A DNA stretch of 64,000 bases from Leptolyngbya sp. FACHB-60. Its GTDB lineage: Bacteria; Cyanobacteriota; Cyanobacteriia; Phormidesmidales; Phormidesmidaceae. Made by a program: the position numbers and the translations under genes. The stretch covers positions 62,001 through 126,000 of the forward strand of contig NZ_JACJOX010000017.1 in the NCBI RefSeq assembly GCF_014695775.1, in the 5' to 3' direction. Positions 27,046-34,655 of this stretch are shown piece after piece. Every line of letters begins with the position of its first letter. Position 1 is the stretch's first letter. The notes under the pieces are model-generated. The model was not told where the DNA came from, made no database searches, and saw only the letters and a program-made list of their open reading frames with translations.

Positions 27046-27407
27046 TAACGATTAACTCGAAAGGTACCTAGATCGACCTCGTCCGGTGAATCGGGCAGAT
27101 AGACCACCTGCACCGGGAAGGCGAACGGAAGGCCACCGGGGGGCTTAAGAATAAAGCGGTAGTCATTGGGGTTAAGGCTGGGCAATTTGCGATCCTCTAC
27201 CGCCACCTGCATGGCCTCAATCGCCTGATCAAAGCCACCTAATTTTGTGATGCGAGCCGGGAAAAGGCTCGCTACATCAGAGGGCGCGGCGGGGGGCTTG
27301 GGGGCCGCGTCTTCGGTCTCGGGAGCCTTAGTAGATGACGCCTTCGAGCGCGGCGTCGTGGGCGTCGATTTCGAGCTGTCGCTCGTCGAGTTCTCCATCG
27401 TTGACAT
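27045..27407 (-). CDS. Structural-operon protein with disordered N-terminus
   Basis: This 120-residue protein begins with about 45 residues of Ser/Thr/Pro/Lys-rich disorder (SKSTPTTPRSKASSTKAPET) before a compact domain (PARITKLGGFDQAIEAMQVA onward). The ATG at 27407 has AAGGAG eight bases upstream, whereas the frame extending to 27461 has no such site. The first 80 bases overlap the end of the 84-residue gene in another frame. The Thr/Ser-rich tail could be a target of the FHA protein; that link is speculative. Confidence 0.68.
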   Translation of the reverse strand: MSTMENSTSDSSKSTPTTPRSKASSTKAPETEDAAPKPPAAPSDVASLFPARITKLGGFDQAIEAMQVAVEDRKLPSLNPNDYRFILKPPGGLPFAFPVQVVYLPDSPDEVDLGTFRVNR

Positions 27408-27582
27408 ATTCTTCCCACTCCTTACGGGATACAGCTTCCATGAGGCCCTGTGAGCCCGCACGGCAAATTAAATAGGTGTCCCCCCCGGTCTGCTCGGCCT
27501 GGGCTCGCCAAGTGGGAACCGGGGGGATCTCGCTTAGAGCTAGGTTGTATTCAAGCGTCCCAGGGAGGATCAGTTTAGACAT
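27328..27582 (-). CDS. Small protein of the structural operon
   Basis: This is an 84-residue acidic protein (SRKEWEEYVNDGELDERQLE) of unknown family. The ATG overlaps the stop codon of the 226-residue gene (TAATG), and its last 80 bases are shared with the start of the next gene in a different frame. Size and charge resemble small assembly proteins. Confidence 0.65.
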   Translation of the reverse strand: MSKLILPGTLEYNLALSEIPPVPTWRAQAEQTGGDTYLICRAGSQGLMEAVSRKEWEEYVNDGELDERQLEIDAHDAALEGVIY

Positions 27583-28262
27583 TAGACCGCGCCACCAGCC
27601 GCCGCGAATTCAATAAACTCTTCGGTCTCAAGGTTGTAGCCAGCCGCGACTACCGCGTCTTGGGCATCGGTGCTGTAGAAGGTAGAAAAGACGCCGCCAC
27701 CATCTTCGATCGAGGCTCTGCCCGGTTTGGAGCGGCTGCCGGTAACCAGCGATTGCCGTTCTATGAGGGTGGTGATTTGGGCTGCGGCCTGTAGCCCCAA
27801 TGCGGCCCCTGCTCGCTCAAAATCGACACGGTTAAGAGGGAAGGCGTAGAGCAAACCATTACTAAGCTCAGCTACCGCCGTCATTGAGCGCCGACCGTCA
27901 ACGCTTGCCGTCAGTCGCACACCACGAGCCCCTTTGGCCAGCGTCCAGCCAGCAGTGGTAGCCGCCGCTAGTTTGTCGAAGGCAATATAGGTGGAGGTGC
28001 TGCCTGGCTGAGAAATCGGTGCGGTGCGATCGCGCTTGACCACGCGAGCGGGTTTGGGGCTGTTCGCTCCGGTCACCATTAAGCGGTTAGCGCCTGCCAG
28101 GGCTTCGGCGGGGGTCATGTGGCCCAGCTGGCCCTTAATATCAGCAGCGCTGATGCCGGTTCGAGCTGCTAAGTCAACGGTTTTCCAGCCGTACATAAAG
28201 CGGGCGTTAACGCGAACAAAGGTAAGCGTGTCGCGGACTTGCCCACGGGTGAAATCTGACAT
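27582..28262 (-). CDS. Probable virion or structural protein, unknown family
   Basis: The 226-residue soluble protein has two parts: an N-terminal helical part (about 1-60, SDFTRGQVRDTLTFVRVNAR) and a beta-rich part (about 90-226) with regular strands such as STYIAFDKLAAATTAGWTLA and VRLTASVDGRRS. The C-terminus is acidic and hydrophobic. There is no enzymatic motif. Second in the operon, right after the duplicated-domain protein, it is a reasonable capsid or coat candidate by position and size. No homology supports that yet. Confidence 0.6.
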   Translation of the reverse strand: MSDFTRGQVRDTLTFVRVNARFMYGWKTVDLAARTGISAADIKGQLGHMTPAEALAGANRLMVTGANSPKPARVVKRDRTAPISQPGSTSTYIAFDKLAAATTAGWTLAKGARGVRLTASVDGRRSMTAVAELSNGLLYAFPLNRVDFERAGAALGLQAAAQITTLIERQSLVTGSRSKPGRASIEDGGGVFSTFYSTDAQDAVVAAGYNLETEEFIEFAAAGGAV

Positions 28263-28274
28263 TTAGTGATGCTC

Positions 28275-28778
28275 CTATAGGAGGTAAGGGTTGGCACCGT
28301 AATTCACCACGCCTGAAACTGCGTCAATGCCCAAAATTACCGGGATAGAAAAACTGCCCTGGTAGCGGCCTGTATCGCTGTTAAAGGTGCCGGTGATGAA
28401 ATTGCGGTTTTGTGGGTTCTTTGCTGGTTGTAGTTCCAGGCTTTGTAGATACATCAGCACTTCTAAGGCGTATTTTTCGGGGCTATTGCCCTTAAACGTG
28501 CCGCCAGTGCCGACCTGAAAACCAGTGCCCACTAGATAGGGGGTCGCTTCCAGGGTCAGGCCGCCAGTGTTACTAATCGTCTGGGCTACCGTAAATTCAT
28601 AGGTTCCAGAGAAGATCAGAGCTTGCTGGTCGTGCTGTCCACTTACGTTTGTAACTTCCCCTGGGTTAGTGCTTAAAGACTGCTGCCTTATCCCGATAAA
28701 AGTTAGAATTTCATGGGCCTGTCCCTCAGCGGTTGTTGATTTGATAGTCCCGCCAGTGCCAGGTAAAACAGTAGCCAT
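28275..28778 (-). CDS. Two-repeat protein, candidate major structural protein
   Basis: The 167-residue protein consists of two copies of a domain of about 77 residues (7-83 and 90-167). Each begins GTGGT(I/F)K, continues with a helix (GQAHEILTFIGIRQQSL against EKYALEVLMYLQSLELQ), then strands with SGTYEF/QGSFSI, and ends ATPYLV/ANPYLL. It is the first gene of the operon, with a near-consensus promoter 23 bases upstream of its start. High expression and internal duplication suit a structural subunit. The ATG at 28778 is used; the longer frame to 28820 would begin upstream of the predicted transcript start. Confidence 0.65.
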   Translation of the reverse strand: MATVLPGTGGTIKSTTAEGQAHEILTFIGIRQQSLSTNPGEVTNVSGQHDQQALIFSGTYEFTVAQTISNTGGLTLEATPYLVGTGFQVGTGGTFKGNSPEKYALEVLMYLQSLELQPAKNPQNRNFITGTFNSDTGRYQGSFSIPVILGIDAVSGVVNYGANPYLL

Positions 28779-28807
28779 AGAAGGTAAAAACCTTAGGTGA
28801 TAATCGA

Positions 28808-28835
28808 AGTGTACCCGCAATATTCAGGTCGTCAA
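28808..28835 (-). promoter_or_regulatory. Promoter of the leftward structural operon
   Basis: Read on the minus strand, TTGACG (28835-28830) and TACACT (28813-28808) are separated by 16 bases and match sigma-70 consensus elements well. Transcription would start near 28801, giving a leader of about 23 bases before the first gene of the nine-gene operon. Confidence 0.65.
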
Positions 28836-28943
28836 GTCCCCCTGCCTACTGGGTTGTAGGCTCTGTACAAGGGGTAAAAATGCTTTGGGATTCCGAATAA
28901 GTTACCCATGATTTAGGGGGTTAAAAATTCAGTGAATTTACGT

Positions 28944-29147
28944 ATGTATTATTTGCTCCATCACAAGAGCCAGCGAGTTATTAGAAAGCGGAAACGCCGC
29001 AACGGTGAGCCGTATCAATACCGGCCAAGGATAGACCTCCTGCAACGACTTTCTAGAGAGACAGGGCTCTCGGTTGAGAAAGTATATGACGAGCTTATGG
29101 ACTTGAGACAGGAGCTGTTGAATCGCTCCGACGCAGAAGCTCTCTAA
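28944..29147 (+). CDS. Small basic protein of unknown function
   Basis: This 67-residue protein has an unusually basic first half (HHKSQRVIRKRKRRNGEPYQ) and a helical second half (RLSRETGLSVEKVYDELMDL) that reads like a DNA-binding or partner-binding helix pair. It is the only rightward gene in this part and overlaps the convergent 527-residue gene by 53 bases. A GTG at 28932 would add four residues. A regulator of the late operons is one possibility. Confidence 0.55.
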   Translation: MYYLLHHKSQRVIRKRKRRNGEPYQYRPRIDLLQRLSRETGLSVEKVYDELMDLRQELLNRSDAEAL

Positions 29148-30678
29148 CCACTTCGTCAAAGTTGGCGGGCTTGGTTTGTCGCCACAGGTCGATCCGGCTG
29201 CGTTTGTCGATATAGTTGCCGTCCCGACTGCGGCGGCCTAAGTCTTTAGCTAGGGTTCGCTCACGGTTAATGATGGTCACGTAGGCCGGATAGATGCGGG
29301 TGGTTTCTTTGTAGAGCTTGGGGTTTTTCAGTCGCTCGGCCTGTTTCTTTTCCTCAGTAACGCTAATGGTCGTAATTTCGGCGGTAGTTAGGGTGAGGAA
29401 TGCCATTAAGCGGTCTTCGGCCTCTTTAGCTGTGCCCCCATAGACCGTGAGGGGGTGCCCGTTGTCGAGGATGGCATGAGCCCTAAATCGGCCCCATAGG
29501 TAACCATTGCGGCCCCCACAGGCAAAGATCAGCTTTTCCCAATCTATTTTGGCCCGGCTCACGTCGCTGATCTGCACCTGCACCGACACCAGGCGCTGAT
29601 TGCCAACGCGTTGATAGGGTGGGCTATTAAGACTTTTCATCTGAAACTGAAGCCTAATGCCGTTGAATGGGCGAGGCCGCACATAGTCGTCTAGGGGCTG
29701 GCCGACTACCTGCCCAATATCGCGATCCTCCACCATCTGGTGGGTAGTGAGAATGGTGGTGAGCTGGCCTCTGAGCTCGCTCTCTGGCCCGGCCAAAACG
29801 AATTTCTCAGCATCATTCTGCCGGTTGGGTTGCACCTCTACTACCCGCTGGCGCTCATTGGTGAGGGTCTGAGCCAGCTTTTGCTGGGCGTAGTAACCCT
29901 CGATCGAGTTCGAGACCACATACCCGGCTTCTATGCAGGCGTCGATCGCCTCTTCGATCAGCTCTTCGGTGAAGTTTTGCCAGAATTGGCTGGGGATTTT
30001 TTCGACTTTCTCATCTACGGCTGAGGCGAAAGACCAGCTGGGGGCGTTTTTTTCGCCCCAGGTTTTTCGTACGTTATCGGCATTCGCGCCAAACAACAGG
30101 CCACCGATGGGGTTTTTAGGGTCTTTGAGCCAGCGGCGAGCCCCTTTATAGAGCCACCCAGCGGTTTGGCGGCCTAGGTTGCGAAATGACATTCGCAGCA
30201 CGTTGGAGAGCTGAGCGGTTAGTTCTTCAAAAGCCTCTGTGCTCACTTCCCGTAGCACATAGCTGGCCAGGCGCTCATCAAAGGCGAACAGCGATGTGGC
30301 GGGGACAATACCACAGGCAAAATACCCTAGAGCGTTGCCAGCGGTGCCCCCTAGAATGCCGCCGTAGGCAGACCAGCGGGCCTTAGCCTGCTGGTCTAAC
30401 CGATCATCGGGGATGTTCCAATCAAAGTAGTACAGCTCGATCGCCGCGCTGGTGAACATTGACCAGAGGTTGGATAGGGAGAAAATCAGCGAAGGGATTT
30501 GGGCCAGAGCGGCCCCGATTAAAAACCCTTTCAAATTGCCAAAGGTCACCACGTTAGCGATCTTTTTGCCCGCCTGCACAATGCGGTCTAGTAGGTTGCC
30601 CGCCTTTCCCGTGGCTCTGCCGATCTGAGTGCTAATTCCCCGACTAAATAGCTGGTTTGAAGTGAGCGTAAAACCCAT
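29095..30678 (-). CDS. Large membrane-associated protein of unknown function
   Basis: This is a 527-residue protein. Its first 130 residues contain several hydrophobic helices: about 45-70 (NVVTFGNLKGFLIGAALAQI and on), 70-90 and 103-128 (a Gly/Ala-rich YGGILGGTAGNALGYFACGI segment). An amphipathic helical middle follows (to about 260), then a more soluble C-terminal half with mixed strands. I know no family for it. It is coupled to the 785-residue gene by a TAATG overlap, so the two are probably partners in one membrane or particle structure. Confidence 0.7.
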   Translation of the reverse strand: MGFTLTSNQLFSRGISTQIGRATGKAGNLLDRIVQAGKKIANVVTFGNLKGFLIGAALAQIPSLIFSLSNLWSMFTSAAIELYYFDWNIPDDRLDQQAKARWSAYGGILGGTAGNALGYFACGIVPATSLFAFDERLASYVLREVSTEAFEELTAQLSNVLRMSFRNLGRQTAGWLYKGARRWLKDPKNPIGGLLFGANADNVRKTWGEKNAPSWSFASAVDEKVEKIPSQFWQNFTEELIEEAIDACIEAGYVVSNSIEGYYAQQKLAQTLTNERQRVVEVQPNRQNDAEKFVLAGPESELRGQLTTILTTHQMVEDRDIGQVVGQPLDDYVRPRPFNGIRLQFQMKSLNSPPYQRVGNQRLVSVQVQISDVSRAKIDWEKLIFACGGRNGYLWGRFRAHAILDNGHPLTVYGGTAKEAEDRLMAFLTLTTAEITTISVTEEKKQAERLKNPKLYKETTRIYPAYVTIINRERTLAKDLGRRSRDGNYIDKRSRIDLWRQTKPANFDEVVRELLRRSDSTAPVSSP

Positions 30679-33035
30679 TATTTGCCGTCCTTTTTCGGGC
30701 TGCGGTCTTTGATCTGTGGCCCCTCGCCGGGTGGGCGGTTGTAGGGGGTGGCGTCGCCAGTGGCACCTCTGAACCCTTCAGCCACCTGTTTTAGGTAGGC
30801 TTCCCAGTCGCTATCGTTGCCGTCGCCAGCGGCGGCTTTATCGATGAAATCGCCCTGCCCACGAACATTTTCGCCAATTTGTTTTTTGAGGTCGCCTTTG
30901 GTGTCCAACTTCCTCCAATAGACAGCGCGAATGATCGCAGCGGCTTGCAGCAGCTCGGCCAGAATCGCTTTGATGTCGGTTTTGTCTGTGTTCTGGAACC
31001 CTCGAACTTTGGCGGTAGATTCGTTCAGGAACCCATCAAAGGGATCGGCTCCTGGAGTGTAGGCCAGGGGCATATCAACGGCATTGGCGCGGCTTTCATA
31101 GCCCAAGAAGTCGGCGTTAGCCTGGGAGGTGATGTTAGCTAGGTGCGCCTGCTGGGTCGCGCTGCCGGCCTGGACCAGGGTGCGGCTGCTGGTGTTGAGG
31201 ATTTGAGCGGCGGTGACCTGCTGCGAGACCATCATGCCGACCATTTCCGCCACGGCTTCGGCCATGTTGGGCATACCCACGTTTACCGGCCCCGCCGGGG
31301 TGGGGATGGGGATCTGTTGCGGCCACCTGCCCATGACACCATCGAGCTGCTGAACTTGCCACAGGTGAAGCTCTGCGAGCGAGCCAATCTGTAATTGGGT
31401 AGGGTTTTGCTTGGCGATCTGGTCTGGCACCGATGCCGGCAGGCCATCGACGCCTATGCCTGATTTGATTTGCTCTAAGCGCTTAATGATGTCGGGATTT
31501 GCCGGGGGAATGCAGCATTTGCCCTCTTCAATGCGGGCGGGTTGCTCAACCGGCGTTATTTCGGCCTTTGTGTTGGGGTTGGTAGTAGGGGCGTCGGTGG
31601 GGTTGATGAGCTGATTAGGGCTGCCTGTTGGGGTGATGGCAGGCTGCTTAGAGCCTCCCCGAATTGTTACCGGAATTTCAGGATCTTTGAAATCAGGCGG
31701 GTTTATCGGCTTAACGGGAATGACGCTAGGGATAAAGCCAGGGAAACCACGCCCGCTTTCTTTTTTCTCTGGCTCTAGCGGTTTGCTGGGGCCGGTTGGG
31801 TTGAGCGGATCTAACGGGGCCTGGGGCGTCGTTGGGGTTGGGGTGGCCTCTGGCTCTAGCGGTTTGAGGGGATCGGGGGTAGGTGTAAACTCTGGCGTGT
31901 CGGCGGGCTCTTTAAACGGAGAGCTATCCCCAAAGGGAACCGTGTCGGCAATGGGGGCAGGCGTAAACTCTGGCCAAGGGAGATCGACCGGCGGGGCTGA
32001 TGGAGTGCCAGAGCCAGCCGGATAATAGGGCGTTCGCAGAGGTCGGCTAGGAACTCGCGCCGCGTTAGGGGCTCGGATCGGGTCAATACCGCCCGAAGGA
32101 TCTCCGCCTGTGTCCGCTAGTCCGTCAACTCTCTCAACCCTAATATTGGTTGCTGTTTCGCCACAACCAGAGGCTAAATTTTCGCTGCGATTTGACCCGA
32201 TCATGGTGTAGCGGTTAAAGCTGACGCCTTCGCCGCACCCAGTGCTTGAGTCAGAGCCTTGCAGTGCTCTACTGAGACGTAACGGCCCCATTATGTCAAC
32301 TGTTTGATTAGGGGTGCCATAACTTCGCGTCCAGCTAACTCTATAAGCAACGGGAGACTGGCCGCCCTTGAAGGGTGGCGGGGTGCCGGGCATAACTATC
32401 GCTCCAGCTTCGGCAGCTAGAGCAGCAAACTGCCCTGGGTAATCCTCCAAATTTCGTATCGGTTGAGCAGCCCCTGGTTGAGTAGGAATGCCGATATCTG
32501 GCTTTGCTGGGTCTGGCCAAAAGAAATCGTCAATGGCGCGACCAATGCCACCGCCGACAGAGCCACCAACGGCACCGCCAGCCAGGCCACCGCCGACCGC
32601 TCCTATAACAGTCCCGGCACCTGCCCCTACCACGGTTCCCACGACAGGCACAGCAGAGCCAACAGCACCGCCAACCGCAGCACCAGCAGCGGCCCCGGCA
32701 ACCTGGCCGCCAATGCCCCCCGCAATCGTACCGACTCCTACTCCTAGCCCTTCAAATAGCCCACCACCTTGGCTGTAGACTGCTTGGGCTTGTAGAGCAC
32801 CGCCGATCGCACCAGCAGCTAACCCAGCACCAGTTAGGTTTTGGCGGGCGATCGCCCCTGGGGTTGGGGCTAGACCCGGCGCTAGGGTGCTATTTGGTAG
32901 ACGGTCCTCAGGCGTGTAGAAGACCCGGTTGCCAAAGGAATTGGCGGCATACGCCCCTGTTTTTTGCTGGCGTAAGGGGACGGTGGCCCCGCCTTGATAG
33001 AGGTAGGGGTTCTCGCCCAAAGGCACAGTCGTCAT
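30678..33035 (-). CDS. Glycine-zipper, proline-rich large structural protein
   Basis: The 785-residue protein is mosaic. Residues 68-168 are a Gly/Ala glycine-zipper region (repeated GxxxG, such as VGGAVGSAVPVVGTVVGAGA) able to insert into or cross a membrane. Residues 220-310 form a small domain with Cys267 and Cys291. Residues 320-500 are proline/threonine-rich with repeated PLxPLEPE units. A CC pair follows at 507-508. The last 270 residues are helical. Such a membrane-active segment plus long linker plus soluble tail recalls virus penetration or pilot proteins and pilus-tip proteins. No homologue is recognised. Composition differs strongly from host genes. Confidence 0.72.
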   Translation of the reverse strand: MTTVPLGENPYLYQGGATVPLRQQKTGAYAANSFGNRVFYTPEDRLPNSTLAPGLAPTPGAIARQNLTGAGLAAGAIGGALQAQAVYSQGGGLFEGLGVGVGTIAGGIGGQVAGAAAGAAVGGAVGSAVPVVGTVVGAGAGTVIGAVGGGLAGGAVGGSVGGGIGRAIDDFFWPDPAKPDIGIPTQPGAAQPIRNLEDYPGQFAALAAEAGAIVMPGTPPPFKGGQSPVAYRVSWTRSYGTPNQTVDIMGPLRLSRALQGSDSSTGCGEGVSFNRYTMIGSNRSENLASGCGETATNIRVERVDGLADTGGDPSGGIDPIRAPNAARVPSRPLRTPYYPAGSGTPSAPPVDLPWPEFTPAPIADTVPFGDSSPFKEPADTPEFTPTPDPLKPLEPEATPTPTTPQAPLDPLNPTGPSKPLEPEKKESGRGFPGFIPSVIPVKPINPPDFKDPEIPVTIRGGSKQPAITPTGSPNQLINPTDAPTTNPNTKAEITPVEQPARIEEGKCCIPPANPDIIKRLEQIKSGIGVDGLPASVPDQIAKQNPTQLQIGSLAELHLWQVQQLDGVMGRWPQQIPIPTPAGPVNVGMPNMAEAVAEMVGMMVSQQVTAAQILNTSSRTLVQAGSATQQAHLANITSQANADFLGYESRANAVDMPLAYTPGADPFDGFLNESTAKVRGFQNTDKTDIKAILAELLQAAAIIRAVYWRKLDTKGDLKKQIGENVRGQGDFIDKAAAGDGNDSDWEAYLKQVAEGFRGATGDATPYNRPPGEGPQIKDRSPKKDGK

Positions 33036-33337
33036 ACTCGGAGGTAAGCAGGGGGCAGAGCTACAGCCGATGGTTCAACGACGTTTACCCAAAAGGGTTG
33101 GTCGCTAGTTCGCCAGTCAGGGGTCATCTCTAGAGAAACCCTAATGATTACCCTCTCGGTCTTGTTAGCTGCCAACCCGTCTTGCATCGTGACAACGGGT
33201 ACGTTGGCAGAGTTCTCTGACTCCTGATAGGGCAGGAACCTGTAGAGACTGTAATAAGCCCCGCCAGCCCAAGCGAGGGTTTTTGCCAAACTGTTTACGC
33301 TCAGGGGCACCTGGGTGCCTAGGTTTACTACGGTCAT
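33032..33337 (-). CDS. Small protein, first coupled gene of the right operon
   Basis: This 101-residue protein has a possible beta-sandwich pattern (ERVIIRVSLEMTPDWRTSD and VNVVEPSAVALPP) and no membrane helix. GGGAGA lies five bases before ATG 33337, so this start is preferred over 33349. Its stop overlaps the start of the 785-residue gene (ATGA). The pairing suggests a minor coat or assembly protein. No family is recognised. Confidence 0.65.
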   Translation of the reverse strand: MTVVNLGTQVPLSVNSLAKTLAWAGGAYYSLYRFLPYQESENSANVPVVTMQDGLAANKTERVIIRVSLEMTPDWRTSDQPFWVNVVEPSAVALPPAYLRV

Positions 33338-33352
33338 AAAGTCTCCCAAAAA

Positions 33353-33490
33353 TCATCGATTGATCAGCAGTCTTATCCAATGAAACAGAGAGAGCCCCAC
33401 AAATCCCAAACAATAGCCAATGCCGGCCTGTTTCCAGCTTTTGTAAGGGTAGTAGAGGGGCGGAAATTTACGCTTAGGCTTGTTTTTCAT
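33353..33490 (-). CDS. 45-residue single-span membrane protein
   Basis: The frame encodes 45 residues: a basic, Pro/Tyr-rich N-terminus (MKNKPKRKFPPLYYPYKSWK), then a hydrophobic helix (GIGYCLGFVGLSLFHWI) and a short basic end. It stops 15 bases before the next gene and is the first frame of the right operon. Very small single-span proteins are typical of membrane viruses (major coat) as well as of small regulators. It is below the size of most gene finders. Confidence 0.6.
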   Translation of the reverse strand: MKNKPKRKFPPLYYPYKSWKQAGIGYCLGFVGLSLFHWIRLLINR

Positions 33491-33626
33491 CTCTGTTTAC
33501 CTGATTGAATTTTGGCTTATCCGCAAGGGTATCACTAGCAGTATTTAGGCTAAGATCTAGTCACGCCCTCAAAAGCAAAAGCTAAAACCCTTGTATAGCA
33601 AGCTTTTTGGGCAAAGGGTGAGCGGT

Positions 33627-33648
33627 TTCGAATCCCCTGGGGGTATAG
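33627..33648 (+). repeat. Right attachment-site repeat
   Basis: TTCGAA followed by TCCCCTGGGGGTATAG reproduces the 3' end of tRNA-Glu but with one T missing compared with 13459-13481. Only about 30 bases of tRNA-like sequence are present, with no upstream tRNA part, so it is not a functional gene. It marks the right boundary of the element. Confidence 0.88.
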
Positions 33649-33662
33649 CTTTAATAGCGTTG

Positions 33663-33698
33663 AGACCTCGTAACAGAAGTTACGAGGTCTTGTTTTTT
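33663..33698 (+). terminator. Displaced original terminator of tRNA-Glu
   Basis: AGACCTCGTAAC at 33663-33674 pairs with GTTACGAGGTCT at 33679-33690 (12 base pairs, 4-base loop), followed by TGTTTTTT. It lies 15 bases after the right repeat. Before integration it would have followed the tRNA gene directly, so it is probably the native tRNA terminator, now 20 kb away. Confidence 0.85.
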
Positions 33699-33795
33699 AC
33701 ACGACAGACTTAACTTAGGTCAGGTGACAAGCTCAATTACTTCCAGTACTGTAAGGATCACGCAACGGGTTCAACCTTGTGCAGAAGGGAAATCT

Positions 33796-34191
33796 ATGAC
33801 CTTCATTATGCTATTGGCAACCGCAGTCGGTATTGTCTCGGCGATCGCCCTAGTGGTCGTGGGGTTAGTAGAGGCTCCTTGGCAGCTGCTGCTGTTTGGG
33901 CTCTTAGCCGCCCTTTATGGATTACAGCGGCAGATTTGGGCCAGTGAGTCAGTCATTGAGGTTGGCAGTGCCATAGTACCAACCGATGTTGATACTCAGA
34001 AAAATTCGGCTTTGTCCCAGCCCAAGCAAGCCGATGTAAGCAACACAGACAGTTCCTCAGCCCAAGAGCCTGAAGGCGAGGAACTTATTTACCGAGGCAT
34101 TCGCTATCGCGCTAGCCAGTCCGAGAACCCGCCACCGCTGCCCGACGAGAAAGTTGAGGGCATCTATCGAGGGCAACCCTGGGAGCGCTAG
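33796..34191 (+). CDS. Membrane protein with DUF4278 domain
   Basis: The 131-residue protein has two membrane helices (about 2-24 and 29-47), a polar linker, and a C-terminal DUF4278 motif with two copies of the YRG signature (EELIYRGIRYRA and EGIYRGQPW). This domain is common in cyanobacteria and has no known function. ATG 33796 has AAGGGA five bases upstream; the GTG at 33724 has none. It is the first host gene right of the element. Confidence 0.8.
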   Translation: MTFIMLLATAVGIVSAIALVVVGLVEAPWQLLLFGLLAALYGLQRQIWASESVIEVGSAIVPTDVDTQKNSALSQPKQADVSNTDSSSAQEPEGEELIYRGIRYRASQSENPPPLPDEKVEGIYRGQPWER

Positions 34192-34225
34192 ATTTTGGCA
34201 CCGACTAGCTGCAATATTCTCCGTT

Positions 34226-34651
34226 TTACGGCACCTCCGCTGGGGCAAAAATGCTGTCATCCTGGGCAAAGGCCTTAAATTCGAGGGCATTACCGCTGGG
34301 GTCAAGAATAAACAGCGTGAACTGCTCTCCAACCTCGCCCACAAACCGCTGGTAGGGCTCAATTAAAAACTCTACCTGGGCCTGGCGCAGGCGATCGGCC
34401 AAAGCATGCCATTCAGCCGGGGTGAGAATGACTCCCCAATGACTGACCGGTACGTTGTGACCATCCACAGCATTAGTCGACACGATGGATTGAGGCTCAG
34501 CCCGATGTGCCGTAATCTGGTGACCAAACAGATTAAAGTCAACCCAGGTTGACGACGTGCGCCCCACCGAGCAGCCCAGCACGGTTTCATAGAAGTGACG
34601 CGTGCTATTCAAGTCGTACACTGGAAACGCCACATGAAAAGGGCGAAGCAT
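34226..34651 (-). CDS. VOC-superfamily (glyoxalase-like) dioxygenase/isomerase
   Basis: This 141-residue protein of the vicinal-oxygen-chelate fold has paired beta-alpha-beta-beta-beta units with metal-ligand candidates in FHVAFPVYDL (His near the start), HWGVIL in the middle and the terminal DPSGNALEFKAF (Glu). These bind a divalent metal and act on small organic substrates, which cannot be predicted here. I start at ATG 34651 (MLRPFHVAF). ATG 34657 would lie palindromically across the nagA start. It is divergent from nagA. Confidence 0.85.
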   Translation of the reverse strand: MLRPFHVAFPVYDLNSTRHFYETVLGCSVGRTSSTWVDFNLFGHQITAHRAEPQSIVSTNAVDGHNVPVSHWGVILTPAEWHALADRLRQAQVEFLIEPYQRFVGEVGEQFTLFILDPSGNALEFKAFAQDDSIFAPAEVP

Positions 34652-34655
34652 TGCC

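Noticed and set aside
33601..33650. A second tRNA gene at the right edge
   Set aside because: Only the T-arm and acceptor 3' half are present; no anticodon arm or 5' half is found upstream.
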